A stretch of 9,682 nt of DNA from Syntrophaceae bacterium (GTDB lineage Bacteria; Desulfobacterota; Syntrophia; Syntrophales; UBA5619): positions 1 through 9,682 of the forward strand of contig CAKKRN010000168.1 of the NCBI GenBank assembly GCA_919902745.1, given 5' to 3'. Below the pieces are notes generated by a model, which had not been told where the DNA came from, searched no databases, and was given only the letters and a program-made list of their open reading frames with translations. Below are positions 1-7,119 of the stretch, one piece after another (position 1 is the first letter of the stretch; each line of letters begins with the position of its first letter). The position numbers and the translations under genes were made by a program.

Positions 1-44
1 TGGGAGTGATCGGCGAAATGTGAAAAGGCCGGGAAAAATAACCT

Positions 45-935
45 ATGGATTATTCTATTTTAATTCAAGTCGTCGTTGTGGGAGTAGCCACCGGCGGCGT
101 CTATGGTCTGATCGCCCTCGGGTTTGTTCTCATCTACAAGGCCACCAGCTTTCTCAATCTGGCCATGGGTGAGTTCATGACCCTGGGCGCCTTCATCTGC
201 TTCACCTCCTTGACCGTGCTTCATGTCCCTTTTTATATCGCTTTTATCATTACGATTGTCTTTGCCGTCATTCTCGGGATGGTTATCGAACCCCTCATTT
301 TAAGACCCATGATCGGAGAGCCGGTCATTTCGGTCATCATGGTGACCATCGGCCTGGGCGCGATCCTGAGAGGCCTCATGTATATGATCTGGGATCCCAC
401 GTACCGGACTTTCCCGCCCATATTTCCACCCAAACCCCTGAACCTCGGTTTCGCGGTGATTCCTTCGGGGCTCCTTTGGGGGTTCATTTTCGCGCTGATT
501 ACAACCATTGTCTTCATCGTGATCTTCAAATTCTCCCGTACCGGTGTGGCCATGCGGGCCACGGCCAATGACCAGCAGGCCGCGCTGTCCATGGGCGTCA
601 GCGTGAGGGGCGTCTTCGCCCTTTCCTGGAGTTTCGGCGCCGTTGCCGCCGTCATCGGCGGGATTGTGATCGGCAATATGAGCGGCATCGACATCTACAT
701 GGGCGATATCGGCCTTGCCGCGTTGTCCGTCATCATCCTGGGGGGGCTGGACAGCATAGGAGGGGCGATCCTGGGCGGTTTTATTGTGGGCATATTGCAA
801 AATTTGGCGGGTCTGTACATCGACCCGCTGATTGGCGGGGGAGCGAAAGAGGTGGCCCCGTTTTTTATTATCCTGCTCATCATCATGATTCGGCCTTACG
901 GGCTATTCGGCAAGGTCACCATCGAAAGGGTTTAG
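45..935 (+). CDS. livH: Branched-chain amino acid-type ABC transporter permease LivH
   Basis: Inner-membrane permease subunit of a HAAT/Liv-type ABC importer, 296 residues, the usual length for LivH. The protein is almost entirely hydrophobic, with about eight membrane segments. Family signatures are visible: an N-terminal GLIALGFVLIYKAT stretch leading into FLNLAMGEFM, a cytoplasmic EAA-like loop around residues 170-184 (MRATANDQQAALSMG) that should dock on the ATPases, and a late glycine-rich GGLDSIGGAILGG at 233-245. It is the first complete gene of the cluster, 99 bases before livM. The start at 45 gives the normal LivH N-terminus but has only a weak purine stretch (GGGA near 31) in front, so expression may depend on an upstream gene. 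A frame ending at the TGA at 21-23 could be that gene's last codons. Family assignment is firm; the substrate is not known. Confidence 0.95.
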   Translation: MDYSILIQVVVVGVATGGVYGLIALGFVLIYKATSFLNLAMGEFMTLGAFICFTSLTVLHVPFYIAFIITIVFAVILGMVIEPLILRPMIGEPVISVIMVTIGLGAILRGLMYMIWDPTYRTFPPIFPPKPLNLGFAVIPSGLLWGFIFALITTIVFIVIFKFSRTGVAMRATANDQQAALSMGVSVRGVFALSWSFGAVAAVIGGIVIGNMSGIDIYMGDIGLAALSVIILGGLDSIGGAILGGFIVGILQNLAGLYIDPLIGGGAKEVAPFFIILLIIMIRPYGLFGKVTIERV

Positions 936-1034
936 GTCGCTGCTTTAGGGAGAGAGACTGAAGGCGGAAAGCGGTCAACACACTTCAGCCGGGACACCTG
1001 AGCCGTTACGAACGATGAAATGGGTTGATGCCTG

Positions 1035-2078
1035 ATGCGCTGCGGCGATTTCAAAGAAAATTACATCGACGACGAAGAGATCTTCCCGTCCCCTTTTACC
1101 AAATTCTGGTTGGCCCTCTTCCTGATTTTTCTGATCGCCTTTCCGTTCATGGCCAATGCCCACCTGCTTTACATCGCCAACATGATCGGTTTTGCGGTGA
1201 TCGGGGCGGTTGGGCTCAACCTGTTGACGGGATTTACCGGACAGATTTCGCTGGGTCATGCCGCCTTTATCGGTGTCGGCGCCTATACTTCGGCCATCCT
1301 GGTCACGCGCTACGGGATCTCTTTCTGGTTGTCCATTCCGTTGTCCGGTCTGGTTTCCGCACTGGCCGGCATGGTGATCGGCATCCCCTCCCTGCGGGTC
1401 AAGGGGCTCTATCTCTGCATCGCCACGCTGGCGGCCCAGTTTATTTTTGGATTCACCTTTGTGCATTGGGAATCGATGACCAAGGGGATCACCGGGATCC
1501 ATATCCCGCCGCCGGCGGTCGGCAGTTTTCAATTCGATACCGAAAAAAGTTTCTACTGGATCACCCTTCTCTTCGTGATCCTGGGCGTAGGCTATGCGCG
1601 GAATCTGGTTCGTTCCAAAATGGGACGGGCCTTTGTGGCCATCCGCGATCGGGATCTTGCCGCGGAAATCATGGGCATCAACCTCTTCCGCTACAAATTG
1701 AGCGCCTTTGCGATCAGCTCCTTTTATGCGGGCGTCGCAGGGGCTTTGTGGGTCAGTTTTTTAAAGGTCGTGACCCCGGAACACTTCCCCTTCATTCTCT
1801 GCATCCAGTATCTCGCCATGGTGATCGTCGGGGGGCTGGGAAGCGTGATCGGCTCCATTTTCGGCGCCGTTTTCATGACCTTGATTCCCGAAATTCTGAA
1901 TGTGCTGTCCGACATGGTCAAGTCCTATGCGCCGGGGATGGCGAAAATGATCATTCCGTTCAAGCAGGTTGTCTTCGGATCCATGATTGTCGGCTTCCTC
2001 ATTTTTGAACCCAGGGGGCTGGCCGAAATCTGGAGCCGGATCAAAAAGTTCTTCACGCTGTGGCCTTTTTCCTATTGA
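1035..2078 (+). CDS. livM: Branched-chain amino acid-type ABC transporter permease LivM
   Basis: Second permease of the Liv-type importer, forming the membrane channel with LivH; 347 residues, within the LivM range. After a polar N-terminus (residues 1-18) come hydrophobic segments and the hallmark GFTGQISLGHAAF at 66-78, then IPSLRVKGLYL. The coupling loop AIRDRDLAAEIMGIN starts near residue 202 and a late IVGGLGSVIGSIFGAVF follows. The ATG at 1035 is the only standard start near the family N-terminus, because an in-frame TGA lies at 1026-1028. No clear Shine-Dalgarno precedes it. A six-codon mini-ORF (1015-1035, MKWVDA) ends in a TGATG overlap with this start, so translational coupling is possible but unproven. 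Followed after 97 bases by the binding-protein gene. Confidence 0.95.
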   Translation: MRCGDFKENYIDDEEIFPSPFTKFWLALFLIFLIAFPFMANAHLLYIANMIGFAVIGAVGLNLLTGFTGQISLGHAAFIGVGAYTSAILVTRYGISFWLSIPLSGLVSALAGMVIGIPSLRVKGLYLCIATLAAQFIFGFTFVHWESMTKGITGIHIPPPAVGSFQFDTEKSFYWITLLFVILGVGYARNLVRSKMGRAFVAIRDRDLAAEIMGINLFRYKLSAFAISSFYAGVAGALWVSFLKVVTPEHFPFILCIQYLAMVIVGGLGSVIGSIFGAVFMTLIPEILNVLSDMVKSYAPGMAKMIIPFKQVVFGSMIVGFLIFEPRGLAEIWSRIKKFFTLWPFSY

Positions 2079-2098
2079 AGGTCATTTCGTGATTCGTG

Positions 2099-2117
2099 AA
2101 AGGAGGTGATTTACACC
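2099..2117 (+). promoter_or_regulatory. Extended Shine-Dalgarno-like sequence in a small hairpin, without an obvious gene start
   Basis: AAAGGAGGTGAT at 2099-2110 is a 12-base match to the complement of the 16S rRNA 3' end, much stronger than any other ribosome site in the window. No ATG follows at normal spacing. The binding-protein start lies 66 bases further on and has its own AGGAGG at 2161. Half of the site is in a short hairpin (GGTG 2105-2108 pairing with CACC 2114-2117, loop ATTTA). It could be a standby ribosome site, a remnant of a lost start, or chance. Confidence 0.35.
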
Positions 2118-2175
2118 CTGTATTGGAACATCCACATCGCAACCACGTTTCTTTATTCTTAGGAGGGAGCCGATC

Positions 2176-3342
2176 ATGAAGAAAATTAGTTTTTGTATCC
2201 TCAGTCTTATCTTGTTTCTTGGGCCGTTCAGCATCGCCATCGCCCAGCAACTGCCGACAATCGCTGCGGTTCACCCCTTTACGGGCCCCTTTGCCTTTGC
2301 GGGAATCGAAGGGAGCGCCGCGATGCAGGATGTTGTCGACATGGCAAATGAGGCAGGAGGCATCAACGGGAAAAAGATACAGTATTATTGGTCAGATGGC
2401 GAATATAAAAACGATGTCGGGATTGCCGCCTTCAAGCGGCTCTATGCCCAGTATACCCCGCAGGTGATGTTCGGACAGAGCACTGGCATGACCAAGGCCC
2501 TGGGTCCCGAGATCAAGAGCCGGTACAAGGTTCTCTACTCCGCCTACACGATGACCAGTGAGGCGGCCAATCCAAAAGAAAATCCATATCTTTTCATTGC
2601 AGCCCCCACGTATGCCGAGCAGTTCGGCGTTCTGTTGAAATACATTGCCAAAGAAAAACCCGGCGCCAACATTGCGTTCTTCTACGGCGACTCAGAATTC
2701 GGCAGGGAGCCCATTCCGGCAGGCCGGGAGATGAGCAAGAAAATGGGGCTTAACGTAGTGGCTGAAGAGGTTTCCCAGGTTGGCGGGGTCGATCTCACGA
2801 CACAGATCCTCGATATGAAGGCCAAGAAAGTGGATTACTGCATCTTCCAGGGATTTGTCAGCAATCCGATTGCGACCGTGATCAAGCAGAGCAAGGATTA
2901 TGGCCTGAATGCCAAGTTCATGGGGACCTTCTGGTCGACGGAAAAGCAACTCATCAAAGAGTTGGGCCCTCTGGCCGGCGAGTATGTCGGGGTTTCCGCC
3001 TACTCCTTCTTTTACCAGGATGACCTCCCGATGATGAAAAAGATCAAGGAATGGACCAAAAAGAAATATCCCGCGATTGAGTATCGCTCCCAGGCCTATA
3101 TGCAGAATTTCATGACCGGCCTTCTTTTTGTGGAGAGCTTCAAACGCGCCGACAAAATGAAAGGCGGCATTACGGCGGACAACATGGTCCAGGCATTCCA
3201 ATCGATCAAGAACTATGACGTCGGCGGGCTGATGCCGCCGGTGACCATCAAAAACAACAGCATTCCGGTGGGAAGGGTCTACCGCGGCAATGCAAGCACG
3301 ATGCAATTTGATCCGATCTCCGATTGGATTCACATGGATTGA
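2176..3342 (+). CDS. Periplasmic substrate-binding protein of Liv-type ABC transporter (LivK-like, Peripla_BP_6 family)
   Basis: Soluble periplasmic receptor that hands the ligand to LivHM; 388 residues. Residues 1-23 are a Sec signal peptide (MKK, hydrophobic core, cleavage expected after A-I-A before QQ). No lipobox cysteine is present, so the protein should be free in the periplasm rather than membrane-anchored. The mature part opens with the family pattern PTIAAVHPFTGPFAFAG, then GINGKKIQYYWSDGEY near 60-75, typical of the type I two-lobed periplasmic binding fold. AGGAGG at 2161-2166 with about 9 bases to the ATG fixes the start. The sequence is clearly of the LivK/amide-binding class but does not reveal the ligand. 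With an acyl-CoA ligase following directly, a carboxylic or aromatic acid is as plausible as leucine. It lies between livM and the ligase, 88 bases before the likely ligase start. Confidence 0.92.
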   Translation: MKKISFCILSLILFLGPFSIAIAQQLPTIAAVHPFTGPFAFAGIEGSAAMQDVVDMANEAGGINGKKIQYYWSDGEYKNDVGIAAFKRLYAQYTPQVMFGQSTGMTKALGPEIKSRYKVLYSAYTMTSEAANPKENPYLFIAAPTYAEQFGVLLKYIAKEKPGANIAFFYGDSEFGREPIPAGREMSKKMGLNVVAEEVSQVGGVDLTTQILDMKAKKVDYCIFQGFVSNPIATVIKQSKDYGLNAKFMGTFWSTEKQLIKELGPLAGEYVGVSAYSFFYQDDLPMMKKIKEWTKKKYPAIEYRSQAYMQNFMTGLLFVESFKRADKMKGGITADNMVQAFQSIKNYDVGGLMPPVTIKNNSIPVGRVYRGNASTMQFDPISDWIHMD

Positions 3343-3356
3343 CCTTGAACCCTTTT

Positions 3357-3407
3357 CCCCTCTCCACGCCCTCTTCTCCTGCCGGCAGCCGGGCGGAGAT
3401 GGAGGGG
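3357..3407 (+). other. GC-rich imperfect hairpin between binding-protein and ligase genes
   Basis: CCCCTC (3357-3362) pairs with GAGGGG (3402-3407). After an internal bulge, CGCCC (3367-3371) pairs with GGGCG (3391-3395). The 19-base loop contains the palindrome TGCCGGCA (3380-3387). No T-run follows, so it is not a standard terminator. A stem here could stabilise the abundant binding-protein message and reduce read-through into the ligase, as seen after binding-protein genes in other ABC operons. That role is inference. Confidence 0.35.
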
Positions 3408-3430
3408 GGGTGGAGAACCGGAAAATCAGG

Positions 3431-5341
3431 ATGATACCGATCGTGGAAATTTCAACACTCCCAGGATTATTGAGAAGAAACGCCCTCCGGTTCGGGGAGA
3501 AGAGGGTTGCCCTCCGGGAGAAGGAGTTCGGAATCTGGCAGGCGATAACCTGGAGTGATTATTACGAAAATGTGAAGCGCCTTGCGCTGGGTCTCCACCT
3601 GCTCGGGTTTAGGAAAGGGGACAAGCTCTCGGTGATCGGCGATAACCGGCCTGAATGGTTCTACGCGGAACTCGCCGCGCAGTCCCTGGGTGGGGCGGTT
3701 GTCGGGATTTATCCGGACAGCCATCTGGACCAGGTCGAATACAACATCAACCATTCCGATTCCACTTTCGTGATGGTGGGAGATCAGGAGCAGGCCGATA
3801 AGATCCTGACCATCAAAGAAAAATGTCCTAACATCAAAAAAGCGATCGTGGATGATCCCAAGGGGATGAGAGGTTATGACGACCCCATTCTTGTTTTCCT
3901 GAAGGATGTCCAACAAGCAGGTCGGGCGCTGGCGGATCGGAATCCCGCTCTTTTCGATGAGATGATCGATCAACTCTCGCAGGATGATGTGGGGCTGATC
4001 ATCTACACCTCGGGGACGACCGGCCTGCCCAAGGGAAGCATGATTACCCATAAGAACATGACCAGCATCGGCCAACTCTTAGATGAGGTCGATGAAGCCA
4101 GGGAGACGGACAATTATGTCTCCTTTCTGCCTCTTTCCTGGATCGGGGAACAACACTTTGCACTGTATTGGAGCCTGACGAAGGGTTTCACGGTCAATTT
4201 TCCGGAAAAGGTGGGGACCACCCAGCAAAACATACGGGAGATCGGTCCCGATCTGATGCTGGCGCCTCCCCGGATCTGGGAAAAGATGTGTTCCGACATC
4301 CAGGTCAAAATACAGGACGCTGCATGGATCAAGCGGATGGTCTATAAAATCTTTTTGTCCGTCGGTTACCGGGCCACCGGATTCAAGCTGAACAAGAAAA
4401 CGCCCCCCGTTTACTTGCGGTTATTCAAGTGGATCGGTTATTGGCTCCTTTTCCGCTCGCTGAAAAATTATCTCGGACTGGCCAGGGTCCGCCATGTTTA
4501 CACCGGAGGGGCTCCCCTCGGACCGGAAATATTCCAGATGTTTCAGGCCCTGGACGTCAACATCAAACAGGCCTACGGCATGACCGAACTGTCCGGGGGG
4601 ACGCTGATTCACCGGACAGACGACATCCGCCTGGACACCGTGGGCAAGCCCCTTCCCGGAATCGAGGTCCGAATCTCCGACGATGGGGAGATGATGATCA
4701 AGGGGGATACGAACTTCAAGGGATATTACAAGGACCCTGAAGCAACCCAAAAAGCGCTGCGGGACGGCTGGTTTCATACCGGCGACGCGGCGATCCTCGA
4801 CGAAGACGGTCAGGTCGTCATCATCGACCGGGTGTCGGACGTGATGAAGCTGGCGGATGGAGGCAAATTTTCTCCGCAGTTGATTGAGAACAAGCTGAAA
4901 TTCAGCCCCTATATCATTGATGCGCTGGTGATCGGTCAGGACAAGCCCTTCATTACCGGAATGATCAACATCGACATGAACAATGTCGGCAAGTGGGCGG
5001 AAAACAATCAGATTCCCTATACCACGTTCGCGGACCTCTCCCAGAAAGAGAGCGTCTATGCGCTCATCGAACAGGAGGTGGCCAAGATCAATACAACCCT
5101 TCCCCGGGTGGCCCGGGTCAGGAGGTTTGTGCTGTTATACAAAGAGCTGGACGCCGACGATGAGGAGCTGACCCGGACCCGAAAGGTGAGAAGAAAATTC
5201 GTCTCGGAAAAGTACAGGCATCTCATCGACGCCCTCTATGGGGACGAGAAGGAACTGGAAGTGGAGTCCGATATCCGCTACCGCGACGGCAAGGGGTTTC
5301 AGATGAAGACCATGGTCAAGGTGCAGCATGTCGGGAGTTAG
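3431..5341 (+). CDS. Long-chain-type acyl-CoA ligase (AMP-forming; FAA1/FadD15-like)
   Basis: ATP-dependent acyl-CoA synthetase of the ANL superfamily. It adenylates a carboxylic acid and transfers it to CoA, in the cytoplasm or at the inner membrane face. From the ATG at 3431 it has 636 residues, typical for FAA1/FadD15-like enzymes. Motifs are intact: P-loop YTSGTTGLPKG at 192-202, YGMTEL at 382-387, GD at 451-452 with IIDR following, the hinge and C-terminal domain with KLADGGKFSP from 473, and a TRTRKVRRKFV tail. The start is uncertain. ATG 3431 has AGG directly against it; GTG 3410 follows a GGAGG-rich stretch; GTG 3443 would give VEISTLPGLLRRN, which looks most like related N-termini. 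The frame stays open upstream to 3290, overlapping the binding-protein gene, but that part looks non-coding. It stops 3 bases before livG, so it is part of the transporter operon. Substrate chain type is not determinable. Confidence 0.92.
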   Translation: MIPIVEISTLPGLLRRNALRFGEKRVALREKEFGIWQAITWSDYYENVKRLALGLHLLGFRKGDKLSVIGDNRPEWFYAELAAQSLGGAVVGIYPDSHLDQVEYNINHSDSTFVMVGDQEQADKILTIKEKCPNIKKAIVDDPKGMRGYDDPILVFLKDVQQAGRALADRNPALFDEMIDQLSQDDVGLIIYTSGTTGLPKGSMITHKNMTSIGQLLDEVDEARETDNYVSFLPLSWIGEQHFALYWSLTKGFTVNFPEKVGTTQQNIREIGPDLMLAPPRIWEKMCSDIQVKIQDAAWIKRMVYKIFLSVGYRATGFKLNKKTPPVYLRLFKWIGYWLLFRSLKNYLGLARVRHVYTGGAPLGPEIFQMFQALDVNIKQAYGMTELSGGTLIHRTDDIRLDTVGKPLPGIEVRISDDGEMMIKGDTNFKGYYKDPEATQKALRDGWFHTGDAAILDEDGQVVIIDRVSDVMKLADGGKFSPQLIENKLKFSPYIIDALVIGQDKPFITGMINIDMNNVGKWAENNQIPYTTFADLSQKESVYALIEQEVAKINTTLPRVARVRRFVLLYKELDADDEELTRTRKVRRKFVSEKYRHLIDALYGDEKELEVESDIRYRDGKGFQMKTMVKVQHVGS

Positions 5342-5344
5342 AAG

Positions 5345-6157
5345 ATGACGCAACCCGTGGCGGAAGAGATCCAGCTTCAAGTGGAAGAGATACACCTGAG
5401 TTTCGGCGGTCTGAAGGTTCTGGCCGGGGTGAGCACGAGCGTCAAAAAAGGGGAGATCTTCTCGATCATCGGACCGAACGGCGCCGGCAAGACCAGCCTT
5501 CTCAACTGCATCAACCGGTTCTATACCCCGGATCGGGGGAAAATCATTTTTGAGGGGCAGAACATTTTAAAGCTGAAGCCCCATCAGCTGGCCGCCCTGG
5601 GGATTGCCCGAACCTTTCAGAATGTGGAATTGTTCAAACACATGACAGTCGTCGACAACATCAAGCTTGGGCACCACGTCCATCTCCGGTCGGGATTCCT
5701 CTCCGGCGGCATCTACTACGGCAAGACCCGCCGCGAGGAGATGGCCCTGCGGAAAGAGATCGAAGAGAGGATTGTCGACTTCCTCGAAATCGAGCAGATC
5801 CGGAAAAGCGTGGTCCATACGCTTCCGTTCGGACTTCAGAAAAGGGTGGAGCTGGCCCGCGCGCTGGCCATGAAGCCGAAGATCCTGCTGCTCGACGAAC
5901 CGGCGACGGGCATGAATCTGGAGGAAACGGAGGACATCGCCCGCTTTATCCTCGACATCAATGAGGAATGGGGGGTGACGATCATCCTGATCGAACATGA
6001 CATGGGGGTGGTCATGGACATTTCCGACCGCGTCTGCGTGCTCGACTTCGGTGTGAAAATCGCCGAAGGAGAGCCGGCCGAGGTGCGTCAGAACGAACAG
6101 GTGATCAAGGCCTATCTGGGTCAGGTCGATTTAACGTACTCGAGGCTGGGGGCATAG
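5345..6157 (+). CDS. livG: Liv-type ABC transporter ATP-binding protein LivG
   Basis: One of the two cytoplasmic ATPases powering the importer; 270 residues. Visible motifs: Walker A GPNGAGKTS at 43-51, Q-loop in ARTFQNVELF, Walker B ILLLDEP at 180-186, and H-loop histidine at 218 in LIEHDMGVVMD. The long insertion around HHVHLRSGFLSGG and the VCVLDFGVKIAEGEP end region are typical of LivG. The ABC signature, usually LSYGQQ or LSGGQ in the family, reads LPFGLQKRVELARAL from residue 160, with proline at the serine position. From memory, LPYGLQ-like forms occur in other deltaproteobacterial LivG proteins, so this is probably a subfamily trait rather than damage. The start lies 3 bases after the ligase stop and livF begins 6 bases after its own stop, indicating one transcript. 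Confidence 0.95.
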   Translation: MTQPVAEEIQLQVEEIHLSFGGLKVLAGVSTSVKKGEIFSIIGPNGAGKTSLLNCINRFYTPDRGKIIFEGQNILKLKPHQLAALGIARTFQNVELFKHMTVVDNIKLGHHVHLRSGFLSGGIYYGKTRREEMALRKEIEERIVDFLEIEQIRKSVVHTLPFGLQKRVELARALAMKPKILLLDEPATGMNLEETEDIARFILDINEEWGVTIILIEHDMGVVMDISDRVCVLDFGVKIAEGEPAEVRQNEQVIKAYLGQVDLTYSRLGA

Positions 6158-6163
6158 CGCAAG

Positions 6164-6964
6164 GTGGAGCCGTTACTGCTGGTCAATAACATCGAGGTGA
6201 TCTATCACAATGTCATCCTTGTGCTGAAGGGGATGTCCCTTCAGGTCAACGAGGGGCAGATCGTGACCATTCTTGGAAACAACGGGGCCGGGAAAACGAC
6301 CACGCTGAAGGCGATCTCCGGGCTGCTCGCTTCGGAAAACGGCAAGGTCACGGACGGCTTCGTCCAGTTCATGGGGCAGCGGATCGACCGCACCTCCCCG
6401 GAAAAGATCGTCCGCATGGGCATCTTTCAGGTAATGGAGGGGCGCCGCGTCTTCGGCGATCTGACCGTGGAAGAAAACCTGGTCATCGGGGGGCATACCA
6501 ACAAGAACACCCGGAAAATGAAACAGGACATGGAAAAGGTCTTTCATTATTTCCCCCGCCTGGTTCAGCGCAGACAAACGCTGGCGGGCTATATCAGCGG
6601 CGGCGAGCAGCAGATGCTCGTCATCGGGAGGGGGCTGATGGCTTCCCCCCGATTGATGCTGCTGGATGAACCCTCGATGGGCCTTTCCCCGCTGCTGGTT
6701 TCCGAGATCTTTGAGATCATCAAACGGATCAACAAAGATGAAGGGGTCACCATCGTTCTGGTCGAACAGAATGCGCGCCTCGCCCTCTCCATTGCCGACC
6801 ACGGCTATGTGATGGAGAATGGCCGGATCGTGCTGGACGATCAGGCGGACAAGCTTTCGGAAAATGCCGATATCAAAGAGTTCTACCTCGGCCTGACGGA
6901 AGTGGGCAAGAAGAGTTATCGGGAAGTGAAACATTACAAGCGCCGGAAACGCTGGCTGACGTGA
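6164..6964 (+). CDS. livF: Liv-type ABC transporter ATP-binding protein LivF, with basic C-terminal tail
   Basis: Second ATPase of the importer, 266 residues, somewhat longer than the usual 230-240 of LivF. The GTG at 6164 is chosen because EPLLLVNNIEVIYHNV is a proper LivF beginning; the only Shine-Dalgarno-like bases (AAGG) touch the start, so translation is probably coupled to livG. Motifs: Walker A GNNGAGKTT at 38-46, MEGRRVFGDLTVEENL (family-typical), signature ISGGEQQ at 144-150, Walker B LMLLDEPSMGLSP with D168/E169, and VLVEQNARLAL, where glutamine replaces the H-loop histidine as is normal for LivF. Residues about 247-266 (GKKSYREVKHYKRRKRWLT) form a strongly basic extension beyond the family core. 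I recall similar tails on relatives in anaerobic deltaproteobacteria; the function is unknown to me. Confidence 0.95.
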   Translation: MEPLLLVNNIEVIYHNVILVLKGMSLQVNEGQIVTILGNNGAGKTTTLKAISGLLASENGKVTDGFVQFMGQRIDRTSPEKIVRMGIFQVMEGRRVFGDLTVEENLVIGGHTNKNTRKMKQDMEKVFHYFPRLVQRRQTLAGYISGGEQQMLVIGRGLMASPRLMLLDEPSMGLSPLLVSEIFEIIKRINKDEGVTIVLVEQNARLALSIADHGYVMENGRIVLDDQADKLSENADIKEFYLGLTEVGKKSYREVKHYKRRKRWLT

Positions 6965-6970
6965 CGGGCC

Positions 6971-7052
6971 AAGGAGGCAAATGACGACCCCGCAACAAGT
7001 CGTCCTTTGCTTTCTTTGTCATTCCGGGCTTGACCCGGAATCCATTTTTTAA
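6971..7052 (+). pseudogene. Possible start remnant of an interrupted gene (23-codon ORF)
   Basis: AAGGAGG at 6971-6977 stands three bases before an ATG at 6981, the clearest ribosome site after the transporter genes. The frame runs only 23 codons (MTTPQQVVLCFL, then residues encoded by the repeat that begins at 7018) and ends in TAA at 7050-7052. The last dozen residues are simply translated repeat. A simple reading is that the repeat inserted just after the beginning of a gene. Alternatives are a short leader peptide, or a chance ATG. The 6-base dyad GACGAC/GTCGTC (6983-6988 and 6999-7004) also lies in this stretch. Confidence 0.3.
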
Positions 7053-7086
7053 AGTAGTTCTGGATACCGGCTTTCGCCGGTATGAC
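7018..7086. repeat. REP/BIME-like two-hairpin intergenic repeat
   Basis: The 69-base element is bounded by GTCAT (7018-7022) and ATGAC (7082-7086). It contains two GC-rich hairpins: ATTCCGGG (7021-7028) with CCCGGAAT (7034-7041), loop of 5; and ATACCGGC (7064-7071) with GCCGGTAT (7076-7083), loop of 4. ATCCA (7040-7044) and TGGAT (7061-7065) are also inverted, so the two halves mirror each other around an A/T-rich centre. The TGGATnCCGGC...GCCGGnATGAC pattern is like dispersed intergenic repeats seen in many proteobacterial genomes. Only one copy is in this window, so dispersal is an expectation, not an observation. Confidence 0.75.
7021..7050 (+). terminator. Candidate intrinsic terminator formed by the first repeat hairpin
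   Basis: The 8-bp stem at 7021-7041 is followed, after three bases, by six T's (7045-7050). This is the best terminator-like structure after livF and would separate the transporter operon from the second ligase. The few bases between stem and T-run weaken it. Some read-through is likely if the downstream gene lacks its own promoter, and I see no convincing one between here and 7120. Confidence 0.4.
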
Positions 7087-7119
7087 CGTTTGAGGGATTT
7101 TTTTACGAGGTGGTCAACC

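Noticed and set aside
958..988. CTGAAG/CTTCAG inverted repeat between livH and livM
   Set aside because: A 6-bp stem with a 19-base loop and no T-run is within chance expectation for this length.
1025..2008. Long open frame (327 codons) overlapping livM in another frame
   Set aside because: Arg/His/Gly-rich translation without any family pattern, completely inside livM, which has clear LivM motifs. It is a shadow of high-GC coding sequence.
3290..3430. N-terminal extension of the embedded ligase to the upstream ATG at 3290
   Set aside because: It would overlap the end of the binding-protein gene and add 47 residues (Cys, Pro and Gly rich) not found in such ligases, and it translates the intergenic hairpin.
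6983..7018. Terminator from the GACGAC/GTCGTC dyad followed by a T-rich stretch
   Set aside because: Only a 6-bp stem with a 10-base loop, and the following bases are interrupted by C and G. The repeat hairpin with six T's is the better candidate.
7030..7058. Promoter for the second ligase using TTGACC at 7030 as -35
   Set aside because: No acceptable -10 box lies 16-18 bases downstream, and the TTGACC is simply part of the first repeat hairpin.
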